Of a stretch of 64,000 nucleotides of DNA, positions 42,334-51,185 are shown one piece after another (the stretch's first letter is position 1; each line of letters begins with the position of its first letter). The translations under genes and the position numbers were made by a program. Under the pieces are notes generated by a model. The model ran no database searches and was not told where the DNA came from. It saw only the letters and a list, made by a program, of their open reading frames with translations. Source of the DNA: UMGS172 sp045546915. Its GTDB lineage: Bacteria; Bacillota; Clostridia; Oscillospirales; Acutalibacteraceae. The stretch lies in contig JAZQDU010000008.1 of the NCBI GenBank assembly GCA_045546915.1, forward strand, positions 62,001-126,000. Reading direction: 5' to 3'.

Positions 42334-42837
42334 ATGAATAATATGACTGCGGTTTGTCCCGGTAGTTTTGACCCTGTTACAGTGGGACATCTTGATATTA
42401 TCCGACGTGCAGCCGCTATGTTTGATAATGTTATTGTGGTTGTTATGACCAACGGCGCAAAAAATCCGAGTTTTACAGCCGAAGAAAGAATGCAGATGAT
42501 ATCAGAGGCAACGAGTGACCTTAGTAATGTAACGGTTGACCAATATGACGGTTTGCTTGCCGAGTATGCCGCAATTCGCGGTGCAGGTGCCGTTGTTAAA
42601 GGCCTTAGAGCTATGTCGGATTTTGAGTATGAGTTCCAGATGGCACTCACCAATAAAAAACTCAATCCCGATTTTGAAACGGTTTTCCTTACTACAAGTG
42701 CCGAAAATATGTATTTGAGTTCGAGCATGGTTAAGGAAATAGCCCGAATGGGTGGGGATATACGGGACTTTGTTCCCGATGTCATACATGACAGCATTGT
42801 CAAAAGACTAGAAAGCGAAAGGAAGTATGATTTATGA
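42334..42837 (+). CDS. coaD: Phosphopantetheine adenylyltransferase CoaD
   Basis: A 167-residue enzyme. ATG 42334 is chosen (GGAAGG nine bases upstream); ATG 42343 (NNMTAV) is also possible. The nucleotidyltransferase motif AVCPGSFDPVTVGHLDIIRR holds the T/HxGH site. YDGLLAEYA and VVKGLRAMSDFEYEFQMALTN follow, with the ISSS-type SSSMVKEIARMGGD at about 132. It transfers AMP from ATP to 4'-phosphopantetheine, next-to-last step in CoA synthesis. Six bases after the rsmD stop. Confidence 0.97.
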   Translation: MNNMTAVCPGSFDPVTVGHLDIIRRAAAMFDNVIVVVMTNGAKNPSFTAEERMQMISEATSDLSNVTVDQYDGLLAEYAAIRGAGAVVKGLRAMSDFEYEFQMALTNKKLNPDFETVFLTTSAENMYLSSSMVKEIARMGGDIRDFVPDVIHDSIVKRLESERKYDL

Positions 42838-43307
42838 ATATGGACGATCTTATTGAACAGCTCGACGAAGTGCTTGACAGCGGCTTTAAAATGCCCGGTA
42901 AACGTGTAGTAGTTGACGTCGAAAAGGTACGCGCAATAGTCGATGATATGCGTATGACTATGCCTACCGAAATCAAACAGGCAAAGGGTATCGTTGCTGA
43001 CCGCGCCGATATTATCAACAATGCCAAGCGTGAGGCTGACGGTATTGTCCGCACCGCAGAGGAAAGGGCGGCTGCTTTAGTAGCTCAGGAAGAAATCACA
43101 AAACTCGCACGTGCTAAGGCAGGCGAAGTTCTTGCAGCAGCTCAGAAGAAGAGCCGTGAAATGCGTCGTGCCGCACAGGACTTTGTTGATGATTTAATGG
43201 CAAGAGCCGACGAGCAACTTACCGCAAATTTGGGTGAGATTAAGAAGACTCGCGCAGCATTGCGCCAGCAAATTCCTCCCGCAAACAATGCACAAAAAGA
43301 AGAATAA
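42834..43307 (+). CDS. Coiled-coil protein of the rsmD-coaD operon, unknown function
   Basis: A 157-residue soluble protein whose ATG overlaps the coaD stop (ATGA), so the genes are coupled. It begins MNMDDLIEQLDEVLDSGFKM followed by a VDVEKVRAIVDDMR unit; residues 60-145 are a continuous Ala/Glu/Arg-rich coiled coil like the ATP-synthase peripheral stalk or V-ATPase subunit H. Clostridia often have such a gene after coaD. Function is unknown; involvement in division-site scaffolding (DivIVA-like) is a guess only. Ends in a terminator. Confidence 0.8.
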   Translation: MNMDDLIEQLDEVLDSGFKMPGKRVVVDVEKVRAIVDDMRMTMPTEIKQAKGIVADRADIINNAKREADGIVRTAEERAAALVAQEEITKLARAKAGEVLAAAQKKSREMRRAAQDFVDDLMARADEQLTANLGEIKKTRAALRQQIPPANNAQKEE

Positions 43308-43321
43308 TAATTACATAAAAG

Positions 43322-43356
43322 AAAAAGCCGTTGCTAAATAAAGCAACGGCTTTTTT
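43322..43356. terminator. Terminator between coaD operon and tRNA-Ala
   Basis: AAAAAGCCGTTGCT, five-base loop, AGCAACGGCTTTTTT; T-runs in both directions, serving both flanking transcripts. Confidence 0.92.
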
Positions 43357-43357
43357 G

Positions 43358-43433
43358 TGGTGGAGACGGTCGGGATCGAACCGATGACCTTCTGAATGCC
43401 ATTCAGACGCTCTCCCAGCTGAGCTACGCCCCC
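43358..43433 (-). tRNA. tRNA-Ala (anticodon GGC)
   Basis: Leftward: acceptor GGGGGCG/CGTCTCC (two G-T wobbles), D-arm GCTC...GAGC, anticodon arm TCTGA-ATGGCAT-TCAGA (anticodon GGC), T-arm GTTCGATCC, discriminator A and encoded CCA. Confidence 0.96.
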
Positions 43434-43507
43434 AAGCACTTTGGTATAATACCATAACTTATATCAAAATGCAAGTGTTTTTTTATAGTTTTATAAATTT
43501 AGTGCTT

Positions 43508-44380
43508 TTATACAAGGTTCTTTAGTTTTTTTGTGCTTTTAATAATGATGTTTAAAGATATGCCAAGTACCAATAACAGTACCACAGCAGAGGTTATTGT
43601 ATTAAGTGCGCGAACTGCGGTAGGATTTGAGCCGTATCTTGCAAGCAGTGCAGTTTGCAGGGTTAAAAGTGCCATGAGCGCTGAAGCAAGGTCTAAGGAT
43701 TTTGTGGTAGAATAAAACGGGTTATCAACCTTGCGGTATTTTATTAAACTATAAACTGCCGAAATAAGTCGGTATAATGTGTATATTGCAATCAGACCAA
43801 AAAAGTATTCGGGATACTTTATGGTTTCGTTGTCATATATCATTTTGGCTGCAATACCCGAGATTACCGAACTTAAAACAAACAGCAACAGTCCAACATA
43901 TCGGCAGTATTTAAGTTCGCTTCGTCTTTGGTTAATCGAGTCAATATGTTCTTGCTTTGCACTTCTTAATAGCATAAATTTTGAAGTGCAGATTATAAGG
44001 TAGTAAGCACCTATGGAAATAAGCCATTCTGACCTAAAAAACAAACCTGCAAATAATTTGAAAATCGCATAAAAAAAGTTAAAAAACAGTCCAAAAGTGA
44101 GTCTTAGTTGTGTTCTTAATTTCAAGTCGTTAATAAGTATAGAGGTGTAAGGATTTTCGTATAGCGCGTTTTTCCCTTTTCTAAAGGCGATGGGAAGTCC
44201 TGCTATAATTACTGCTAAGGTGTATGCAGTCAGCATAAACGACAAAAAAGGCACGGCAATAAAATTTGTCCCAAAAACAGCAGAACAAACAAGCGATATA
44301 CCCGACAAGATAAAAAGAATTGACTTTATTATTATGTTGGGTCTAACGATTTTGATTATGAAATTTCGGACGTGTTGCAT
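43508..44380 (-). CDS. Unknown polytopic membrane protein
   Basis: A 290-residue protein with about seven hydrophobic segments (about 18-40, 44-65, 98-118, 122-140, 165-185, 200-220, 255-280). Cytoplasmic loops are rich in Lys and Arg (KGKNALYENPY, RSAKQEHIDSINQRR). No family is recognised. It begins one base after the stop of the phosphopantetheinyl transferase gene and is therefore on the same transcript. There is no transporter or enzyme signature; the paired location with a synthetase-activating enzyme is not explained. Confidence 0.75.
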   Translation of the reverse strand: MQHVRNFIIKIVRPNIIIKSILFILSGISLVCSAVFGTNFIAVPFLSFMLTAYTLAVIIAGLPIAFRKGKNALYENPYTSILINDLKLRTQLRLTFGLFFNFFYAIFKLFAGLFFRSEWLISIGAYYLIICTSKFMLLRSAKQEHIDSINQRRSELKYCRYVGLLLFVLSSVISGIAAKMIYDNETIKYPEYFFGLIAIYTLYRLISAVYSLIKYRKVDNPFYSTTKSLDLASALMALLTLQTALLARYGSNPTAVRALNTITSAVVLLLVLGISLNIIIKSTKKLKNLV

Positions 44381-44381
44381 A

Positions 44382-44948
44382 TTATTCCTCCGAAACTATG
44401 GTACAAATATAGTCGCCTAAACGTAAAGTGCTAAAAGGCACACCGTTTACTGTCCCTGCGGCCATGTCGGTTATTATATTGGAAAGACCTAAAGAAATTC
44501 CTCTTGAGTCAAGTTTAGAATAGGCTTCTTTTATTGTCCAGACAGTGGCAAAACGCTCACAGTCCCCGTTTATATAAATAAGTTCTTGCTCGGTGCAGAT
44601 GCGTTTTGCGGTGGCAGATTTAAAGGGCTTGATATTTTCAATATCAACGCCTATAGGGTGCGAACTGATTGCGCAAACAGCCATATCAAGTTTATGAGAT
44701 ACGCTGAAATGATACGGCGAATTCTCAAAATAAGGTTTACCGTAAGCGGTGCGTTTTATACTGAGTCTCTCGTTAATACCTATTTTTTTAGCAGCCTTTA
44801 AAATAAGCAGGTCACCGCAAATGCTAAGAATTCGGTTGGCTTTAGTTTTAGAATTGACATGTGCTTTGCGTTCACTGTCAAACGTATTTTGCCACGTTAA
44901 AATATCCTGCTTGGTTAATTCGTTTGTCTTCATGGTAAGCAATTCCAA
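44382..44948 (-). CDS. 4'-phosphopantetheinyl transferase (Sfp type)
   Basis: An 188-residue protein. TTG 44948 is chosen (GGCGG seven bases upstream); ATG 44933 is possible. Core: SVSHKLDMAVCAISS, PIGVDIENIKPF at about 98 (magnesium Asp and Glu) and FATVWTIKEAYSKLDSRGIS (catalytic Glu-Lys). These place it in the Sfp/AcpT family, which loads phosphopantetheine from CoA onto carrier proteins. Sfp-type enzymes usually serve peptide or polyketide synthases, but no such gene cluster is in this window; a housekeeping role on acyl carrier protein is also possible. The promoter shares its -35 box with the divergent pseudouridine synthase. Confidence 0.88.
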   Translation of the reverse strand: MELLTMKTNELTKQDILTWQNTFDSERKAHVNSKTKANRILSICGDLLILKAAKKIGINERLSIKRTAYGKPYFENSPYHFSVSHKLDMAVCAISSHPIGVDIENIKPFKSATAKRICTEQELIYINGDCERFATVWTIKEAYSKLDSRGISLGLSNIITDMAAGTVNGVPFSTLRLGDYICTIVSEE

Positions 44949-44968
44949 AACATCACCGCCTTTGTTAT

Positions 44969-45019
44969 ATTTTAACACGAAACAAAAATGCTTGCAAGTA
45001 TTTTGAAATATGGTAAAAT
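44969..45019. promoter_or_regulatory. Divergent promoters sharing one palindromic -35 box
   Basis: TTGCAA at 44992-44997 reads the same on both strands. Rightward: TTGCAA, 16 bases, TAAAAT (45014-45019). Leftward: TTGCAA, 17 bases, TAAAAT (44974-44969). Two RNA polymerases could not bind at once, so the two genes compete. Confidence 0.7.
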
Positions 45020-45058
45020 TAATTGAAGATTTTATTGGTATGTCGTGGGGTGATAATT

Positions 45059-45697
45059 ATGCAAAAAATCAATAAATTATTTGTAACTAACGGTTATGTG
45101 GTGTGTGAAAAGCCATCGGGCGTAACATCGGAAGACGGCAAACAGTTAGGATTACCGTCATTACTAAGTATCGATAAGCCGTTATTGACGGTGCACCGCC
45201 TTGATAAAGAGGTGGGTGGTGTAATGGTTTATGCAAAAACTGCAAATGCAGCCGCAAAGCTGTCTTCACAGGTTGCCAATAAAAGTTTTTTTAAAGAATA
45301 TTATGCTATTTTAGAGGGCTTAGTGCCTGAATCAGGTTTGTTAGAAGACCTTTTGTTTAAGGATTCTTCAAAGAATAAATCTTATGTTGTCAATCGTGAA
45401 CGAAAAGGTGTTAAAAAAGCGGTTTTAACATTTGAAAGAATAAGTTATACAACGTATGAAGGTAATACTTTGTCGCTCGTTAAAATACATCTTGAAACCG
45501 GCAGAACACATCAGATAAGAGTTCAGTTTTCGTTCAGAAAGCATCCTGTTTTCGGCGACCGTAAGTACGGTGCTAAAACAGGTGGCGGATTTGGGCTTTT
45601 TCTTAGAAAAATTGGGTTTATTTGTCCCGAAACTGACGAGTATAATGAATTTGAATTACCTCTGCCCGACATACTGCCATGGAATCTTTTTAGGTGA
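45059..45697 (+). CDS. Pseudouridine synthase, RluA family (no S4 domain)
   Basis: A 212-residue RluA-type enzyme. The start chosen is ATG 45059 with TGGGGTGAT before it; a longer reading overlaps the promoter region. The catalytic motif HRLDKEVGGVMVYAK (Asp nucleophile) is at about 46. VKIHLETGRTHQIRVQFSF and HPVFGDRKYG follow at the normal spacing. It lacks the N-terminal S4 RNA-binding domain of RluC and RluD, as in the short RluA/TruC-like branch. It converts uridine to pseudouridine in rRNA or tRNA; the target site is not predictable. Confidence 0.92.
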   Translation: MQKINKLFVTNGYVVCEKPSGVTSEDGKQLGLPSLLSIDKPLLTVHRLDKEVGGVMVYAKTANAAAKLSSQVANKSFFKEYYAILEGLVPESGLLEDLLFKDSSKNKSYVVNRERKGVKKAVLTFERISYTTYEGNTLSLVKIHLETGRTHQIRVQFSFRKHPVFGDRKYGAKTGGGFGLFLRKIGFICPETDEYNEFELPLPDILPWNLFR

Positions 45698-45755
45698 TAA
45701 ATTTCAAATAAATGTAAACTAATTGTAAAATGTTACCTTAGAAATTTCGGGCAAC

Positions 45756-45783
45756 TTGACATTTGCTTTATATGATTTATAAT
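45756..45783 (+). promoter_or_regulatory. Promoter of the ABC exporter pair
   Basis: TTGACA (45756-45761), 16 bases, TATAAT (45778-45783), 48 bases before the GTG start. Confidence 0.8.
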
Positions 45784-45831
45784 ACTTTACATATTTTATG
45801 TTGGTGTAAATACCGGTTGTGAGGTGCAGTT

Positions 45832-47565
45832 GTGAAAAATTGGTTTAAATATATAAAACCGTATCTGCCTTATTTTATAATAGGGCCTTTGTGCATGATA
45901 GTTGAGGTTATCGGTGAAGTTTTAATGCCGAAACTTTTGTCGGTTGTTATAAACTCTGGTGCGGATAACACACTTACTCCCGAAAAAAGTGTGATTACTG
46001 CGGTGCTTATGGTTGTTGTTGCGATAATTATGATGGCAGGCGGTGTTGGCGGTGCATATTTTGGCGCCAAAGCATCGGTTAATTTCGCCGCAGACCTTAG
46101 AGCCGACGTTTATAAAAAGGTGCAAGGCTTTTCTTTTAATAATATTGATAAGTTTTCTACAGGCTCGCTTGTGACAAGGCTTACGAATGATGTTACACAG
46201 TTGCAAAACTTTGTCAATATGTTGCTTCGTATGGCTTTGCGTGCTCCCGGTATGATGATTGGCGCGCTCATTATGGCAATTGCCTTAAAGCCGTCGTTGT
46301 CGGTTGTTCTTGCAGTTACAATGCCTCTTATGCTTGTAACGGTTTCAGGCATTATACTTTTAGGTTTTAAAAGGTTTGTTAAAATGCAGACCAAAATTGA
46401 TAAACTTAATTCCACCGTTCAGGAAAGCGTCACTAATGTAAGGGTTGTAAAATCCTTTGTAAGAGAAGACCTTGAAAATAAAAAATTCAAATCAGCCAAT
46501 GCCGATTTAAAAGCATCGGGAATGTCGGCAATGAGTCTTATGATTTTCATGCAACCCGTAACTACTATTTTTATGAATTTCACAACGCTTGCCGTACTCT
46601 GGTTTGGAAGCGGACTTGTTGTGGGACGCGAAATGGAAGTGGGCGACCTTTCGGCGTTTTTAACCTACGTTACTCAGATTTTGTCGTCACTTATGATGAT
46701 AACCATGTTGCTTATGACCTCGGCTCGTGCATTTGCATCGGCAAGACGTATAAAAGAGGTTTTGAACGAAGAGGTTGACATCTCTGATGAAAAAGCAAAA
46801 TGCCTTGATGCCGTTGTTAAAAACGGTGATATCGAGTTTAAAAACGTATCTTTCCGTTACTATAAAAACAGTGAAGAACCTGTGCTAAATAATATTAATA
46901 TTTCCATAAAAGCAGGTCAGACGGTCGGTATTATAGGCTCTACCGGATGCGGAAAGACCACGCTTGTTTCTATGATACCAAGGCTTTATGATGTCGACGA
47001 GGGTGAGGTGCTTGTTGACGGTGTAAATGTTAAGGATTACTCTTTGTTTAATCTCCGCGAAGGGGTTAGCATGGTGTTGCAGAAAAACGTGCTTTTCAGT
47101 GGTACAATTGCGGAAAATTTGCGTTGGGGCAACGAAAATGCTACCGATGAAGAGTTGTCTTTGGCGGCTAAAAGTGCCGAGGCAGATAAGTTTATCACAT
47201 CGTTTACAGGCGGGTATGATTATGACCTCGGTCAGGGCGGAAGTAACGTTTCGGGCGGACAAAAGCAAAGACTTTGTATTGCACGTGCGTTGCTTAAAAA
47301 CCCAAAAATAATTATTTTGGATGACTCTACCAGTGCAGTTGACACAGCAACTGAAAAGCAGATTCGCAAAGCGTTTAAAACCAAACTTTTGGGTGCTACA
47401 AAAATCATTATTGCCCAACGTATATCTTCAGTGCAAGAGGCCGATATGATAATTGTTATGGATAACGGTGTTGTTACCGGTGTGGGTACTCATGATGAGT
47501 TGTTAAACGGTAATGAGGAATATAAGGAAATTTATTATTCCCAAAACGAGAAGAAGGAGGCGTAA
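45832..47565 (+). CDS. Heterodimeric ABC exporter, subunit 1 (degenerate ATPase site)
   Basis: A 577-residue half-transporter (six helices, then an ATPase domain) starting at GTG 45832. Walker A: GIIGSTGCGKTTLVSM; signature NVSGGQKQRLCIARALL; Walker B IIILDDSTSAVD, with Asp in place of the catalytic Glu, the hallmark of the inactive site in TM287/288-type heterodimers. The helical region begins YIKPYLPYFIIGPLCMIVEV. It is the partner of the next gene, three bases away. The pair would export drugs, lipids or peptides with ATP. Confidence 0.94.
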   Translation: MKNWFKYIKPYLPYFIIGPLCMIVEVIGEVLMPKLLSVVINSGADNTLTPEKSVITAVLMVVVAIIMMAGGVGGAYFGAKASVNFAADLRADVYKKVQGFSFNNIDKFSTGSLVTRLTNDVTQLQNFVNMLLRMALRAPGMMIGALIMAIALKPSLSVVLAVTMPLMLVTVSGIILLGFKRFVKMQTKIDKLNSTVQESVTNVRVVKSFVREDLENKKFKSANADLKASGMSAMSLMIFMQPVTTIFMNFTTLAVLWFGSGLVVGREMEVGDLSAFLTYVTQILSSLMMITMLLMTSARAFASARRIKEVLNEEVDISDEKAKCLDAVVKNGDIEFKNVSFRYYKNSEEPVLNNINISIKAGQTVGIIGSTGCGKTTLVSMIPRLYDVDEGEVLVDGVNVKDYSLFNLREGVSMVLQKNVLFSGTIAENLRWGNENATDEELSLAAKSAEADKFITSFTGGYDYDLGQGGSNVSGGQKQRLCIARALLKNPKIIILDDSTSAVDTATEKQIRKAFKTKLLGATKIIIAQRISSVQEADMIIVMDNGVVTGVGTHDELLNGNEEYKEIYYSQNEKKEA

Positions 47566-47567
47566 AC

Positions 47568-49556
47568 ATGGCAAAAAGAAGTTTACAAGACCTTCAAAGG
47601 CAGTATAACAAGGCGGCTAAAGATGTAAAAAGAGGAATGCCTATGGGTCCGAGGGGCGGTCGAGGACCGGGACCCGGAGGACCGAGGGGACTTGGCGGGA
47701 AACCCAAGAATACAGGTGCTACCATCAAAAGACTTTGGTCTTATGTTGCAACGTATAAAATGCATCTTTTGGCTGTGGTTTTTTGTATGCTGTTCAGCAC
47801 GGTTACGTCTCTTTTGGGTTCGTATATGTTAGCACCTATAATCAACCGCATAACATTGGCGGTGCTCCCCAATGCCGATATCGGCTTTACAGCTGTTGGA
47901 AAAATAGCCGACGGTATTATTGATAGTTTTTGCCGTTTGCCGTTTATTGAGTCAATAATCATTAAAGGCGAATTGCACGAGGTTATGGCATATGTGTTAT
48001 CTGCCATTATCATAATGTTCGGGATATATCTTTTGGGTGCATTTTCGTCATATTTACAGAGCAGAATAATGCTTAAAGTATCGCAGAATGCTGCCGAACG
48101 TATCAGAAATGAACTGTATGAGAAGTTGATGCGGTTACCCACTTCGTACTTTGATAAGACACCTACGGGCGAAACCATGAGCCGCTTTACAAACGATGTT
48201 GATAACATTGACGTCATGCTCAATCATTCGTTAACATCGGTTGTATCGGGCAGCATCACTTTAGCAGGTACTTTTATATTTATGGTAACCACCAATATTT
48301 GGTTGACGTTGGTGACCGTTGTGTTTATACCTTTGTTTATGCGTGGCGGTGCCTTTATTGCAAAAAAATCGGGTAAATATTATAAAGGCCAACAGGCGGC
48401 TTTAGGAGCTGTAAACGGTTATATTGAGGAAACCGTTACCGGACAAAAGGTTGTAAAGGTTTTTAACCACGAGCAAACCTGCGTTGAAGAGTTTGAAATG
48501 CTGAATGATGATATGCGTGATAAACAGTTTAAGGCGCAGTTTTTTGGTGGTATAATGGGCCCTGTAATGCATAACACAAGTCAGATAAGTTATGCTGTTA
48601 CGGTAGGACTTGGCGGAATTTTGATGTGCACAACCGGTTTTGGTCCGGGTGACCTTACGGTTTTTGCAAACTATTCCCGTCAGTTTTCAATGCCTATTAA
48701 TATGATTTCGCAACAGATGAGCACGGTTTTTGCCGCATTGGCAGGTGCCGAGCGTGTTTTCGCAATCATGGATGCAGAGCCGGAGGCTTTGGACCATCAA
48801 AACGCAGTTGATGGTGATAACATTAAGGGTAATGTAGAATTGAAAAATGTTACCTTTGGTTATGTGCCGGATAAAACTGTGCTTAAAAATATTTCACTTT
48901 ATGCAAAACCGGGGCAGAAAATCGCTTTTGTAGGCTCTACCGGAGCAGGTAAAACCACTATTACAAACCTGCTTAACCGTTTTTACGATATTGATTCGGG
49001 CGAGATAATTATTGATGGCAAAAATATAAAAGAATATAAGCGTGAAGATTTAAGACGCAATATTGCGATGGTTTTGCAGGACACCCATCTCTTTAGCGGT
49101 ACGATTATGGAGAATATCCGTTACGGAAGACTTGATGCTACTGATAATGAAGTTGTTGAGGCTGCAAAATTAGCAAGTGCTCACAGTTTTATAATGCGTC
49201 TGTCCGACGGATATAACACCGTTATCGAGGGTGACGGAGCCAACCTTTCGCAAGGTCAAAGGCAGTTACTTAATATTGCCCGTGCTGCTATTTCAAAAGC
49301 GCCGATACTTGTACTTGATGAGGCTACAAGTTCGGTTGACACAAGAACCGAACGTCATATTGAACACGGTATGGACCGCCTTATGAAAAACCGCACCACG
49401 TTTGTTATAGCCCACCGATTGTCAACCGTGCGTAACGCTAACGCCATAATGGTACTTGAAAAAGGTGAAATTATCGAACGCGGAACTCACGAGGAGTTGT
49501 TGCAGTTAAAGGGCAGATATTATGAACTTTACACCGGTCTTAAAGAACTTGATTAA
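47568..49556 (+). CDS. Heterodimeric ABC exporter, subunit 2 (active ATPase site)
   Basis: A 662-residue half-transporter with AGGAGG upstream. The first 55 residues are unusual: a positively charged, Gly/Pro/Arg-rich cytoplasmic tail (PMGPRGGRGPGPGGPRGLGG), after a short helix (RSLQDLQRQYNKAAKDVKRG). Walker A FVGSTGAGKTTITNL; signature NLSQGQRQLLNIARAAI (variant LSQGQ); Walker B ILVLDEATSSVD with the catalytic Glu. The active composite site is thus formed from this subunit's Walker motifs with the normal signature of subunit 1, while the degenerate site combines Asp with LSQGQ. A classical asymmetric heterodimer. Confidence 0.94.
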   Translation: MAKRSLQDLQRQYNKAAKDVKRGMPMGPRGGRGPGPGGPRGLGGKPKNTGATIKRLWSYVATYKMHLLAVVFCMLFSTVTSLLGSYMLAPIINRITLAVLPNADIGFTAVGKIADGIIDSFCRLPFIESIIIKGELHEVMAYVLSAIIIMFGIYLLGAFSSYLQSRIMLKVSQNAAERIRNELYEKLMRLPTSYFDKTPTGETMSRFTNDVDNIDVMLNHSLTSVVSGSITLAGTFIFMVTTNIWLTLVTVVFIPLFMRGGAFIAKKSGKYYKGQQAALGAVNGYIEETVTGQKVVKVFNHEQTCVEEFEMLNDDMRDKQFKAQFFGGIMGPVMHNTSQISYAVTVGLGGILMCTTGFGPGDLTVFANYSRQFSMPINMISQQMSTVFAALAGAERVFAIMDAEPEALDHQNAVDGDNIKGNVELKNVTFGYVPDKTVLKNISLYAKPGQKIAFVGSTGAGKTTITNLLNRFYDIDSGEIIIDGKNIKEYKREDLRRNIAMVLQDTHLFSGTIMENIRYGRLDATDNEVVEAAKLASAHSFIMRLSDGYNTVIEGDGANLSQGQRQLLNIARAAISKAPILVLDEATSSVDTRTERHIEHGMDRLMKNRTTFVIAHRLSTVRNANAIMVLEKGEIIERGTHEELLQLKGRYYELYTGLKELD

Positions 49557-49609
49557 CAGTAAAGATAATAAAGTAAAGTTTTTAAATTCAAAACCTAATA
49601 AAAGTCAGA

Positions 49610-49647
49610 AAGCGTCGCTTTTAATATAAGCGACGCTTAATTTTTTT
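49610..49647 (+). terminator. Terminator of the ABC exporter operon
   Basis: AAGCGTCGCTT, seven-base loop, AAGCGACGCTT, then AATTTTTTT. 53 bases separate it from the stop of subunit 2. Confidence 0.9.
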
Positions 49648-49721
49648 AAGTTTTATCATGCTAAACCAACAAAATATGTATTTTCGACTTATATATATAA
49701 AAAAGTTGCCTAATAATCGCA

Positions 49722-49747
49722 AAAAACTGCCAAAATATGCAGTTTTT
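49722..49747. repeat. Inverted repeat abutting the gdhA -35 box
   Basis: AAAAACTGC and GCAGTTTTT, eight bases apart, perfectly complementary; the gdhA -35 box starts two bases later. Possible operator or weak terminator. Confidence 0.55.
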
Positions 49748-49749
49748 AA

Positions 49750-49778
49750 TTGACATAATGTTCATTTTGTCTTATAAT
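49750..49778 (+). promoter_or_regulatory. Promoter of gdhA
   Basis: TTGACA (49750-49755), 17 bases, TATAAT (49773-49778): perfect consensus. Confidence 0.92.
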
Positions 49779-49822
49779 TTACTAATAATTTATTACATAT
49801 GTTTAAGTAGGAGGTAAACAGT

Positions 49823-51175
49823 ATGTTTAGTAATGAATATTTGAAAAAAGTTTATGCAGATGTTCAGAAACGCAACCCCGGTGAGGTTGAGTTTCATCAG
49901 ACTGTAGAAGAGGTTTTAACCTCTATCGAGCCGGTTGTAAATGCACATCCCGAGTATGAAAAACTTGACATTATCGGTAGAATGGTAGAGCCTGAGAGAC
50001 TTATTAAATTCCGTGTTTCTTGGGTAGACGATAACGGTCAGGTTCAGGTAAACCGCGGTTTCCGTGTACAGTTCAACTCGGCTATTGGTCCTTATAAGGG
50101 TGGTCTTCGTTTCCATCCCACCGTTAATGAAAGCATTATGAAGTTCTTAGGTTTCGAGCAGACCTTTAAAAACTCACTTACCACACTTCCTATGGGTGGC
50201 GGTAAAGGCGGTTCTGACTTTGACCCGCAGGGTAAATCCGACGGTGAAGTCATGCGTTTCTGCCAGAGCTTTATGACTGAGCTTGCTAAACACATCGGTC
50301 CTAACACCGACGTTCCCGCAGGTGATATCGGCGTAGGTGCTCGCGAAGTTGGTTACCTTTATGGTCAGTATAAGAGATTGCAGAATGAATTTACCGGTGT
50401 TCTTACCGGTAAGGGTATTTCTTATGGCGGTTCGCTTATCCGTCCCGAAGCTACCGGTTTTGGCGCTGTATACTACACTGTTGAAATGCTCAAACATTTC
50501 GGCGACGATATTAAGGGCAAAACCTTTGCAGTTTCCGGTTTCGGTAACGTTGCATGGGGTGCAGTTATGAAGATTAATGAACTCGGCGGTAAGGTTGTAA
50601 CTATTTCAGGTCCTGACGGTTACGTTTACGACCCCGATGGTGTTGCTACTGAAGAAAAAATCAACTTCATGCTCGAAATGCGTGCATCTTGCCGTAACAG
50701 AGTTGAAGATTATGCCGATAAGTTTGGTGTTAAATTCTTTAAGGGTGAGAAACCTTGGGGTGCAAAGGTTGACATCATTATGCCTTGCGCAACCCAGAAC
50801 GAAGTTGGCATTGAAGATGCTAAGAAGATTGTTGCTAACGGCATAAAATATTATGTTGAAGTTTCCAATATGCCCACCACTAACGAGGCTGTTGCATACC
50901 TTAAGGATAACGGCGTAATTGTTGCTCCTTCTAAAGCAGTTAATGCAGGCGGTGTTGCAGTTTCGGGTCTTGAAATGAGCCAGAACTCAATGCGTTACAG
51001 TTGGTCAACTGAAGAAGTAGACGCTAAACTTCACACTATTATGACTAATATCTTCCAGTCATCTGTTAAAGCTGCTAACAGATACGGTCTTGGTGATGAC
51101 CTTGTAGCAGGTGCTAATATTGCAGGTTTCGAGAAGGTTGCAGAAGCCATGATTGCTCAAGGCGTAGCATACTAA
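49823..51175 (+). CDS. gdhA: NADP-type glutamate dehydrogenase
   Basis: A 450-residue protein, the length of hexameric NADP-dependent GDH. The motifs are GPYKGGLRFHPTVNESIMKF, then GGGKGGSDFDPQGKSDGEVM with the catalytic lysine, and PAGDIGVGAREVGYLYGQYK. The nucleotide domain has AVSGFGNVAWGAVMKINELG. SGLEMSQNSMRYSWS lies in the C-terminal part. It makes glutamate from 2-oxoglutarate and ammonium. A strong ribosome site (TAGGAGGTAAACAGT) and a perfect promoter suggest high expression. It is monocistronic. Confidence 0.98.
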   Translation: MFSNEYLKKVYADVQKRNPGEVEFHQTVEEVLTSIEPVVNAHPEYEKLDIIGRMVEPERLIKFRVSWVDDNGQVQVNRGFRVQFNSAIGPYKGGLRFHPTVNESIMKFLGFEQTFKNSLTTLPMGGGKGGSDFDPQGKSDGEVMRFCQSFMTELAKHIGPNTDVPAGDIGVGAREVGYLYGQYKRLQNEFTGVLTGKGISYGGSLIRPEATGFGAVYYTVEMLKHFGDDIKGKTFAVSGFGNVAWGAVMKINELGGKVVTISGPDGYVYDPDGVATEEKINFMLEMRASCRNRVEDYADKFGVKFFKGEKPWGAKVDIIMPCATQNEVGIEDAKKIVANGIKYYVEVSNMPTTNEAVAYLKDNGVIVAPSKAVNAGGVAVSGLEMSQNSMRYSWSTEEVDAKLHTIMTNIFQSSVKAANRYGLGDDLVAGANIAGFEKVAEAMIAQGVAY

Positions 51176-51185
51176 TATTGTTTAA

